The notes under the pieces are model-generated. The model worked only from the letters and a program-made list of their open reading frames with translations, made no database searches and was not told the DNA's origin. Made by a program: the position numbers and the translations under genes. A stretch of 6,014 nt of DNA from Thermoplasmata archaeon (lineage in GTDB: Archaea; Thermoplasmatota; Thermoplasmata; Thermoplasmatales; Thermoplasmataceae), in NCBI GenBank assembly GCA_021797225.1, contig JAKAAE010000101.1, forward strand, positions 1-6,014, in the 5' to 3' direction. Numbering within the stretch: position 1 is the stretch's first letter; each line of letters begins with the position of its first letter. Below, one piece after another: positions 1-5,907 of this stretch.

Positions 1-2
1 GC

Positions 3-65
3 GGAGTTAAGGATTATATACAATTTATGTACAAATTAATTACAAATAATGAAAATATTTTGTAG
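3..65 (+). CDS. possible C-terminal end of an unidentified gene (partial)
   Basis: The third forward frame is open from the window edge to a TAG at 63-65. It encodes 20 residues (GVKDYIQFMYKLITNNENIL) whose composition looks like a natural protein tail. It would end six bases short of the convergent regulator gene's stop at 72, a spacing common between convergent archaeal genes. The first forward frame is also open to a TAA at 37-39 and is an alternative. The stretch is too short to assign a family, and it could equally be non-coding 3' sequence of the regulator. Confidence 0.25.
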   Translation, partial: GVKDYIQFMYKLITNNENIL

Positions 66-71
66 GAATCA

Positions 72-365
72 TCACTTCCTATCGCTGATCGTTTGAATAA
101 TCACATCATAATTTTTCTGGTAATAATCTGAAAGAAAATAAATGCACCCGTAACCCTGACCCTCCTTCCTGATTATGCCGTTATCAAGAAGCACTTTTAT
201 GTGGTGCTCCACAGTTCTGTAATTGGTTCTCAGATCAAGTGATATCTGGTTAATGTTTCCCGGTTGGCTGTGGATGCGCTCTATTATCCTTGCCCGGGTA
301 TTTCCACCACGTGTTGCCACCAGAAGCCACCAGAGTATCCTGTGATATTCATCAGGAAAATTCAT
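72..365 (-). CDS. ArsR-like winged helix-turn-helix transcriptional regulator
   Basis: A 97-residue DNA-binding protein of the small archaeal ArsR-like winged-helix type. After a hydrophobic N-terminal helix (about 7-19, ILWWLLVATRGG), a helix at 22-33 leads into the helix-turn-helix. The scaffold helix is at about 37-45 and the recognition helix at about 48-61 (YRTVEHHIKVLLDNGII). The wing at about 63-78 ends in GYGCIYFLS, a pattern typical of this family. No ligand-binding domain or metal-binding cysteine pair is present (the only cysteine is C74), so metal sensing is unlikely. It probably acts as a dimer. The ATG at 365 has no Shine-Dalgarno site but lies about 25 bases after a TATA box, so the mRNA is probably leaderless. 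The gene follows the permease gene on the same strand, 69 bases away. Its target is unknown; the neighbouring permease or its own promoter are plausible guesses. The fold is confident, the role is not. Confidence 0.85.
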   Translation of the reverse strand: MNFPDEYHRILWWLLVATRGGNTRARIIERIHSQPGNINQISLDLRTNYRTVEHHIKVLLDNGIIRKEGQGYGCIYFLSDYYQKNYDVIIQTISDRK

Positions 366-384
366 TGTTTTTGTTATTAAGGTT

Positions 385-394
385 TAAATATAAA
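385..394 (-). promoter_or_regulatory. TATA box of the regulator gene, leaderless start
   Basis: On the minus strand this reads TTTATATTTA, a near-consensus archaeal TATA box. Its centre is about 25 bases upstream of the A of the ATG at 365, so transcription should start at or next to the start codon. No ribosome binding site precedes that ATG. The regulator can therefore be transcribed independently of the upstream permease gene. Confidence 0.6.
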
Positions 395-417
395 TATTTT
401 GAATTTCATGGTTCAGC

Positions 418-434
418 TAAAAATAAAAATAATA
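418..434 (-). terminator. T-rich terminator of the permease gene
   Basis: Immediately after the permease stop codon (TAA at 437-435) the minus strand runs TATTATTTTTATTTTTA, two T5 runs within 17 bases and no stem-loop. Oligo-T tracts of this kind are the usual intrinsic termination signal in archaea. It lies just upstream of the regulator's TATA box, which supports separate transcription units with some read-through possible. Confidence 0.5.
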
Positions 435-1880
435 TTATTGTCGTGCCTTCATATTGAATTCTCCCGCTTCCTTCAGTATCTCGGGGTGTTTATTCCTGTA
501 ATACAGTGTTACCGCAAGCCCGCCGGCGAGTATCCATACTATGGTTATAATAAAGGATGCGAAATAGGCGTCGTTTACCGCACTTGGTGCCGTAAAATAT
601 TTTGTAAAAATATCGCTCATCGTGAAGTACATTACTATAAGCCCCACTACAGTTGCCAATGTTGGAAGTATTCCGTGCTTCAGAATACTGAATTTATTTA
701 TCCTTCTGGTATAAATTGTCAGAGAGCTATTCGCCAGCATATGCACGATAATTATGGAAATACCTGTTCCAGCCTCCAGTACAAATGCGGCACTCAGAGG
801 CCCATAGAGCAGGCCCATGGTAACGTCAAGAGCAAAAGATAATAATGCCCATATTACCACTGCATTGGCAGGGGAATGATATTTTGGGTTGATTTTTCCC
901 ACAGTTGATGGAAATATAACATTATCCCTGGCTGCCGAGTACCACCAGCGGCTGACCGCAGTTGCCTTGGACACACCGTTGGAAAAATAGCTGTTTATTG
1001 TGAACACTATTAACAGAACCAGGCCTATCGGCCCGAGATATCTATAGAATACTGTAAGCCCCGCATCATTGTGTGTTGCAAAGGATCCTATGCTGCTAAC
1101 TCCCCATCCAACGGTTAATGCATAGGCTGCAGGTATGAGTGCTATGGCCGTGAGTATCATTGCAAATACTATGGATTTCCCGATGTTCTTTTTGGGTTCT
1201 GTAATTTCCTCTGATACGGTTGTAACGACTCCTGAACCAGTAAAATCCAGTATGGAGAAGACAGAAGCAAACATTATTGAAGAAAATCCAATGCTGTATG
1301 GCCCTGAAATCTCGAAGGGGACAATAGAATTATGGGCACCAACACGAATAATAATGATAATGGAGCCTATGAGTAGAAACATTACTTCGAGCAAGCCGGT
1401 GATTGCTGTATAGTTCAGGGAAGGCCTGATTCCGAAGTAGGTTACCAGTATAATGAATGCCGTAAATATTCCAGCGAATAAAATCCATATATACGGTATA
1501 GAAGTTACCTCCGGGGCCATGAGGAATATAAAGCTAGAAAGCCCCAGTATTCCGAATGCAGCACCGGTGATATCATAATACATGAAACTCAGGGCGGTAA
1601 CGGGCCCCAGATGCCCTTTATCAGTTGCTCCCGCAGCATAGGCATAATAGCTCCCTGCATTTGATTTCAACTTTGAAAATTCATATGGGGTTATCATCCA
1701 TAATGCATATATTATCCAGCCAATTATTACCGAAAGTACTGTCTGTGCACCGGAGATGGAGAACGAAGCTACCAGAAGTATAGCTATATCAGCAGCGGGC
1801 GCCACCTGCCCCAGAGATTGAAATGTTCCCTGGAGAAGTCCGACAGAATTTCTTTTTAATTTGGTGTGCGTAATAACCAT
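435..1880 (-). CDS. APC-superfamily amino acid permease, 12 predicted helices
   Basis: A 481-residue integral membrane transporter, predicted to import amino acids (or a related amine) by cation symport or exchange. It has about 12 hydrophobic segments, near 18-40, 46-66, 92-121, 127-150, 155-180, 195-220, 235-258, 283-305, 336-357, 360-385, 403-425 and 440-462. Family landmarks are the broken first helix (GQVAPAADIAILL, 24-36), SNAGSYYAYAAG after helix 2 (73-84), the helix 6 region and following loop FTGSGVVTTVSEEITEPKKN (213-232), and the loop after helix 8 with RWWYSAARDNVIFP (311-324) and a downstream SP (336-337). Length and topology are normal for the family. The ATG at 1880 is supported by an AGGTG Shine-Dalgarno element five bases upstream, unlike the other genes here, which look leaderless. 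It is divergent from the DUF2079 gene and followed by the winged-helix regulator. The substrate cannot be read from the sequence. Confidence 0.9.
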   Translation of the reverse strand: MVITHTKLKRNSVGLLQGTFQSLGQVAPAADIAILLVASFSISGAQTVLSVIIGWIIYALWMITPYEFSKLKSNAGSYYAYAAGATDKGHLGPVTALSFMYYDITGAAFGILGLSSFIFLMAPEVTSIPYIWILFAGIFTAFIILVTYFGIRPSLNYTAITGLLEVMFLLIGSIIIIIRVGAHNSIVPFEISGPYSIGFSSIMFASVFSILDFTGSGVVTTVSEEITEPKKNIGKSIVFAMILTAIALIPAAYALTVGWGVSSIGSFATHNDAGLTVFYRYLGPIGLVLLIVFTINSYFSNGVSKATAVSRWWYSAARDNVIFPSTVGKINPKYHSPANAVVIWALLSFALDVTMGLLYGPLSAAFVLEAGTGISIIIVHMLANSSLTIYTRRINKFSILKHGILPTLATVVGLIVMYFTMSDIFTKYFTAPSAVNDAYFASFIITIVWILAGGLAVTLYYRNKHPEILKEAGEFNMKARQ

Positions 1881-1881
1881 A

Positions 1882-1899
1882 AATACACCTGTATGTATT
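1882..1899. repeat. inverted repeat AATACA-N6-TGTATT, possible operator
   Basis: Perfect six-base arms at 1882-1887 and 1894-1899 are separated by six bases. The repeat overlaps the Shine-Dalgarno site and expected leader of the minus-strand permease gene. It has the same geometry as the repeat at 2101-2118 in front of the divergent gene. It could bind a dimeric regulator or be a chance palindrome in AT-rich DNA. Confidence 0.3.
1886..1890 (-). promoter_or_regulatory. Shine-Dalgarno site of the permease gene
   Basis: The minus strand reads AGGTG, five bases before the ATG at 1880. It supports that start and implies an mRNA with a real 5' leader, in contrast to the other three complete genes. 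The site lies inside a short inverted repeat (1882-1899). Confidence 0.6.
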
Positions 1900-1932
1900 A
1901 TCTTTAAATAGTATAAATGTTTTTTGTAATAT

Positions 1933-1942
1933 TAGTATAAAT
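1933..1942 (-). promoter_or_regulatory. probable distal TATA box of the permease gene
   Basis: The minus strand reads ATTTATACTA here, and the identical 10-mer recurs at 1909-1918. A TATA box at the distal copy predicts transcription starting near 1913 and a leader of about 33 bases that includes the AGGTG site. The proximal copy would start transcription near 1888, cutting into the Shine-Dalgarno site. The distal copy therefore fits better, but either or both could be used. Confidence 0.4.
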
Positions 1943-2093
1943 TTAGCATAATTATAATAGTAATATAAGACAAAATATATCGAATATTTTATTGTACATA
2001 TTAGATTATATTATAATTCCATATCAGGAAATCAAAAACATATCTGGGCATTGAGGCATTTTATGAATATATAAAGGACAACCAGTAAAATAG

Positions 2094-2103
2094 ATATATA
2101 AAT
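2094..2103 (+). promoter_or_regulatory. TATA box of the DUF2079 gene, leaderless start
   Basis: The sequence ATATATAAAT is an archaeal TATA-like element centred about 23 bases before the ATG at 2121, with an A-rich stretch (AGTAAAATAG) just upstream where the B recognition element would lie. No Shine-Dalgarno site precedes the ATG. Transcription starting at or near the start codon is predicted. Confidence 0.55.
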
Positions 2104-2118
2104 TGGCACTGACCAATT
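2101..2118. repeat. inverted repeat AATTGG-N6-CCAATT, possible operator
   Basis: Perfect six-base arms at 2101-2106 and 2113-2118 are separated by CACTGA. The repeat fills the space between the TATA box and the predicted start of transcription at the ATG. A protein bound here would block RNA polymerase, as archaeal repressors commonly do. That it works as an operator is inference from position and symmetry. Confidence 0.4.
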
Positions 2119-2120
2119 AA

Positions 2121-4130
2121 ATGCATTCATGGGGCTCATCAATTTTTAGCAGTATATTAAACGGTAAATACAAGATTAAATATAGTCCCCTTATTATCCT
2201 GGTTTCCATATCATTTGCTATTCTCTTTTCATTTTATTCAATTTTAAAGGCATACACAATCAATGCATACGGTTGGGATCTGGGCTTATATTCCCAGGCG
2301 TTTTATTCTACACTCCACGGCCATCTTTTCTACACAAACTTGATCGGAAAAAGTTATCTCGCAGAACATTTTTCTCCATTTGTTTTTTTGATACTTCCAT
2401 TATTTTACCTGTATCCTTCGCCGTACACATTACTTGTTATCCAGTCAGTATTCCTGTCAATTGCGGCTATCCCGCTTTATTATATATCTCTCCATGTATT
2501 TTCCGGGCCAGGCATACTTGAAAAATTAAAAAATCCAGAATTTTATGCATTCATAATAGCCATTGCCTTCCTGCTTTCACCCCTTACGGAAAGCCCCGTA
2601 TACTTTGATTTTCATATTATGGTATTCCTCCCATTTTTTTATTTCATGGCAATTTATTTTTATATAAAGAAAAAATTCATTCTGAATATCATATTTCTAG
2701 CACTGATAGCAAGCCTTCACTCTTCATTTATTTTTATAGTTATAATGACGATTGTAATGGAACTGCTTATCTCTATCCGGCAGGATAATCCTGACAAGCA
2801 GGAAAGCAGAAAGTGGAAACTGTTTTCAATCACAGGTATAATTATACTTCTGGCTTATTATATATTTACAGGATTTATAAAGGCTGATCTAAGCCATTCT
2901 TCAAGTGTTTCAGTATTTGTTACCGGGGAATCAGGTTCTGCTTCCAGAAGCATTGAAGGGCTATTTTATACCTTAATTTACAATCCCCTCAAATTTTTTT
3001 CATTCATCGCATCCAATTATGAAATAAAGATACTCTTCCTGGTTCTTGCATTCATGGCAGTAGATTTTACCATAATAGAATATCCCATTGCATTGCTACC
3101 CGCACTTCCATACCTGGCATATTCAATGATATCATCCTACATTCCGTATTATTTCATAGGTTATCAGTATTCCATGATGTTTATCCCCTTTATTTTCGTT
3201 GCCGGTGTATTTTCAATCGGTAAATTAGTAGGGTCCAAACCCGGTAAAAAGCGTAAAAGATTTCATAAACTGAACAATTCAAGAAATATCTTTATAGCGA
3301 TTTCCGCCTTTGCGATAGCATCATTTATTGTTGTCTCTCCCATCTCACCCCTATCCGTGGAGCCAACGTCCATACACAATATTTATAATGATTCTCATGG
3401 AGCCATGGAAATGCAGAATAAATTTGTTTATTCAATTGTAAAGGACATAAACATGAATTCGACCCTGGTCACCGGTAACAGCCTTTACCCATTATTTTAT
3501 AAAGATATTAATGCTGCGGCCTTTCCGTATATGAATATTTCAATGAATTCGCATTACCAGTACCTGATTGCAAATTTCAATGATAGCCAGACATATCTGG
3601 TAGATGGCAATAATATTTCTCTTTCTGATCTTGCGGTACACTATATGAACAGCGGCAATTATGGAATCTTTGCTGAAGGTTACGGAATAATTGTGCTGGA
3701 ATATAAGTATACAGGCAATCCCGTGCTAACCGGCCCATATTCAGTTAATTACAAAGCTGAGGCATTCAATATTACAGGGAATACTCTTTGCGGCCCAATT
3801 CCGGATAGAGGAGTTCCACAGTTTCAGGAACTTGAATTCCAGGGTATGGACATATATAAAGGCAATAGCACGTTTCTGCTTCCAGGCAACTATACAAACT
3901 CAATTACCTTTAATAAAACTACCGCTGCTGCTTTTACCGGCTCCAATATAACAGTATACAGCAACTATGGGAAAAATCCCATTGCAAATATAACCGGTCA
4001 AAACGAAACGATCTCCGGGGATACAATAACCTTCAGTCTGCATATAAGTCATATTTATTCGGGAGTTCTATATAAAATATATAATGTTCAGTCCGGATAT
4101 TCCATTTACCAAATGTCTGTTTGCAGATAA
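2121..4130 (+). CDS. DUF2079 family GT-C-like membrane protein with sequon-rich ectodomain
   Basis: A 669-residue membrane protein recognised as DUF2079 (COG3463-type) from GWDLGLYSQAFYSTLHG (51-67), HFSPFVFLILPLFYLYPSPY (83-102) and YFDFHIMVF (161-169). The layout resembles polytopic GT-C glycosyltransferases, where an early acidic residue in the first outer loop (here D53) is catalytic; no DUF2079 activity is assumed. About 11-12 hydrophobic segments lie between 22 and 408. The loop GKKRKRFHK (375-383) is strongly basic and probably cytoplasmic. After the last helix (about 388-408) comes an exterior domain (about 410-669) with 12 N-X-S/T sequons and the protein's only two cysteines (C557, C668). 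Residues 446-530 resemble the usual soluble end of the family; about 140 further residues are an extra, beta-rich-looking module. The ATG at 2121 fits a leaderless promoter. A role in surface glycan or lipid-linked sugar transfer is inference. Confidence 0.8.
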   Translation: MHSWGSSIFSSILNGKYKIKYSPLIILVSISFAILFSFYSILKAYTINAYGWDLGLYSQAFYSTLHGHLFYTNLIGKSYLAEHFSPFVFLILPLFYLYPSPYTLLVIQSVFLSIAAIPLYYISLHVFSGPGILEKLKNPEFYAFIIAIAFLLSPLTESPVYFDFHIMVFLPFFYFMAIYFYIKKKFILNIIFLALIASLHSSFIFIVIMTIVMELLISIRQDNPDKQESRKWKLFSITGIIILLAYYIFTGFIKADLSHSSSVSVFVTGESGSASRSIEGLFYTLIYNPLKFFSFIASNYEIKILFLVLAFMAVDFTIIEYPIALLPALPYLAYSMISSYIPYYFIGYQYSMMFIPFIFVAGVFSIGKLVGSKPGKKRKRFHKLNNSRNIFIAISAFAIASFIVVSPISPLSVEPTSIHNIYNDSHGAMEMQNKFVYSIVKDINMNSTLVTGNSLYPLFYKDINAAAFPYMNISMNSHYQYLIANFNDSQTYLVDGNNISLSDLAVHYMNSGNYGIFAEGYGIIVLEYKYTGNPVLTGPYSVNYKAEAFNITGNTLCGPIPDRGVPQFQELEFQGMDIYKGNSTFLLPGNYTNSITFNKTTAAAFTGSNITVYSNYGKNPIANITGQNETISGDTITFSLHISHIYSGVLYKIYNVQSGYSIYQMSVCR

Positions 4131-4140
4131 ATTTTAAAGC

Positions 4141-4156
4141 ATTCTTCTAATTTTAT
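4141..4156 (+). terminator. weak T-rich terminator candidate after the DUF2079 gene
   Basis: Ten bases after the stop at 4130 the + strand has ATTCTTCTAATTTTAT, a pyrimidine-rich stretch ending in T4, without a stem-loop. It fits weak archaeal oligo-T termination before the next gene's own promoter. The signal is modest and read-through into the permease gene is possible. Confidence 0.3.
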
Positions 4157-4210
4157 AATAATAGTTGATGCTGTTTCTAAAATTTGATATTAAAAGGTTT
4201 TGACCAATAT

Positions 4211-4220
4211 ATTTATATAA
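4211..4220 (+). promoter_or_regulatory. TATA box of the second permease gene, leaderless start
   Basis: ATTTATATAA is a near-consensus archaeal TATA box centred about 24 bases upstream of the ATG at 4239. It is preceded by TGACCAATAT, which occupies the B recognition element position. No Shine-Dalgarno site precedes the ATG, so a leaderless transcript separate from the upstream DUF2079 gene is expected. Confidence 0.65.
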
Positions 4221-4238
4221 TGCTCCAATAAGTAAGTC

Positions 4239-5894
4239 ATGGTAGAAGACACAAATACTCATGGTCATATTATTAAAAGACGAAAACCGAGGCTTAAAAA
4301 GGATCTTACATTTAACCAGATGCTTATGATCGGACTTGTAGGTTCGTTCGGCAATGGCGCACTGTTCGGAACTGTTGTTATGGTTGCCGGGGCGGGTCCA
4401 GAGGCAATTCTTGCATTCGTTCTGGGTGCAATAATATATTCATCCATCGGGCTTTCCTACATGGAGTTATCCAGGGTATACCCAGAAGCCGGAGGGCCGA
4501 CCAGATATACAATTTATACTCACGGCAGATGGACGAATATTATCAATGCCCTCTCAGATATTATATGGTATATATTCATACCGCCCATAGAAGTAATTGC
4601 AATCATTGCCGGCTTAAATTACTTCGATCCCATTTTTTTGACTGTCACTGGTGCACCTACATATTACGGAGTAGGGATAGGGCTGGTTTTGATGCTGGCA
4701 CTGGTGCCCTTCAATTACTACGGAGTAAAGCAGTTTGGTCAGGCATCACTTTATTCAGGTGTTGTCAAATTGTTTTTCTATTTATCAATGTCCCTAGGCC
4801 TAATATTTATAGTATTTGATTATAAAGATCTTTACGCATATCATGGAGTATTCCCATACGGGCCGACGGCCCTGTTTGCCATAATGCCTTTTGCAATGTA
4901 TGATTTCGGTGCTATCAGGGTTATTCCAGATCTCGCGGAGGAAACTAATATGAAGGAGAAAATTCCACGGGCAATTGGCCTGGTTATAATTTTTGAAACA
5001 CTGATATATATCAGTGTGGCCTTTGCTGTTCTGATGGGAACCCACTGGAGCCTTCTGGGCATAATTCCGGGGCATTTTGACCAGTTGACACCGGCCTTCC
5101 ACGGAGATAATCCCTTCTTTATACTGGGCAAGCAGAGCGGGGTTATGTATGTATTCATTGCCGCGGTTATCACAGGCGTGCTTGCACCATTTGTTACAGG
5201 TTATATTTACCTTGGGAGCGGTACAAGAGTGCTATTCTCCATGGGAAGGTCAGGATACATTAGCAAATCACTTAAATCCATAGATGAGAAACACAGCATA
5301 CCCCTTGTATCACTGATAGTTTTCGCCGCTGTGGGAACATTCCTTGTATTTGTAACTGCGCCTGATCCGAGTATATACACATTTATTGACGACGCCACTG
5401 CTGCCGGCTACATAGGCCTTATTGCAACGCCTATTGCCTTAATAGTTTCACGGCGTCAGGGCATCACGAAGAAGACGGACATGGTACGGGGAATGAATAT
5501 TATTGCACCTCTGGCCACTGGTGCCAGTGGACTAATCGTGTTCTGGACAGGATGGCCATCAGAACCATACGCAGTAATACTTATAGCCGCAGGAGCGGTT
5601 ATTTTCGGCATATGGTCTAGGGTTAAGATCGGTGCTAAGAATGCATTATGGTATATATTTTTCATAGCCTTTGTAACATTCATGGTGGCTACAAGCCATG
5701 ATGGTCTATCATCTGCCGTATTTCCTCAATTCTTTGGTTATCTCGAAGGAACATTGATAACATTCCTGGTATGTACACTTATCGTATACCCGCTGGGAGT
5801 AATTTCCGGCTTCAAAAAACAGTTTATACATAAAGATTTTACTGAAGAGTTGTATACAAAGAAAGGAGCCGAGGAATGGAAGGATAGCCAGTAA
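4239..5894 (+). CDS. APC-superfamily amino acid permease, about 14 helices
   Basis: A 551-residue transporter of the amino acid/polyamine/organocation superfamily, from a different subfamily than the permease at 435-1880. A basic cytoplasmic N-terminus (KRRKPRLKKD, 13-22) leads into the broken first helix (GSFGNGALFGT, 35-45). Landmarks are YPEAGGPTRY after helix 2 (81-90), the helix 6 region and loop with DLAEET and KIPRAI (231-246), and GSGTRVLFSMGRSGYISKSL with a following IP (327-355). Hydrophobic segments lie near 27-50, 55-75, 104-126, 143-161, 168-194, 208-227, 244-266, 300-326, 355-373, 384-404, 418-438, 443-461, 467-485 and 500-523, two more than the core 12, as in longer archaeal APC members. 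The charged C-terminal tail (about 525-551) is probably cytoplasmic. Amino acid uptake is the expected role; the substrate is unknown. It has its own TATA box and ends 13 bases before the convergent PolX stop. Confidence 0.9.
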   Translation: MVEDTNTHGHIIKRRKPRLKKDLTFNQMLMIGLVGSFGNGALFGTVVMVAGAGPEAILAFVLGAIIYSSIGLSYMELSRVYPEAGGPTRYTIYTHGRWTNIINALSDIIWYIFIPPIEVIAIIAGLNYFDPIFLTVTGAPTYYGVGIGLVLMLALVPFNYYGVKQFGQASLYSGVVKLFFYLSMSLGLIFIVFDYKDLYAYHGVFPYGPTALFAIMPFAMYDFGAIRVIPDLAEETNMKEKIPRAIGLVIIFETLIYISVAFAVLMGTHWSLLGIIPGHFDQLTPAFHGDNPFFILGKQSGVMYVFIAAVITGVLAPFVTGYIYLGSGTRVLFSMGRSGYISKSLKSIDEKHSIPLVSLIVFAAVGTFLVFVTAPDPSIYTFIDDATAAGYIGLIATPIALIVSRRQGITKKTDMVRGMNIIAPLATGASGLIVFWTGWPSEPYAVILIAAGAVIFGIWSRVKIGAKNALWYIFFIAFVTFMVATSHDGLSSAVFPQFFGYLEGTLITFLVCTLIVYPLGVISGFKKQFIHKDFTEELYTKKGAEEWKDSQ

Positions 5895-5907
5895 ATGTAC
5901 TATAAAA

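Noticed and set aside
399..842. Open frame of 147 residues on the + strand
   Set aside because: It lies almost wholly antisense to the 3' end of the permease gene, is rich in Cys, His and Tyr in a way typical of antisense shadows, and matches no family I recognise.
1135..1413. Open frame of 92 residues on the + strand within the permease gene
   Set aside because: It is antisense to well-conserved permease coding sequence and has no promoter or ribosome binding site of its own.
1881..2120. Possible small RNA, tRNA or CRISPR-type repeat in the divergent intergenic region
   Set aside because: No cloverleaf, no regularly spaced repeats and no GC-rich structured segment are visible; apart from TATA elements and short palindromes it is plain AT-rich sequence.
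2273..2521. Open frame of 82 residues in another + frame within the DUF2079 gene
   Set aside because: It overlaps the family-defining DUF2079 motifs in a different frame and shows no coding features of its own.
4800..5173. Two overlapping minus-strand open frames within the second permease
   Set aside because: Both are antisense to clearly conserved permease motifs, overlap each other in different frames, and have unnatural composition.
2121..5894. DUF2079 gene and second permease as a single operon or dedicated system
   Set aside because: A 108-base gap, a strong TATA box correctly placed for a leaderless start of the second gene, and a T-rich stretch between them argue for separate transcription units.
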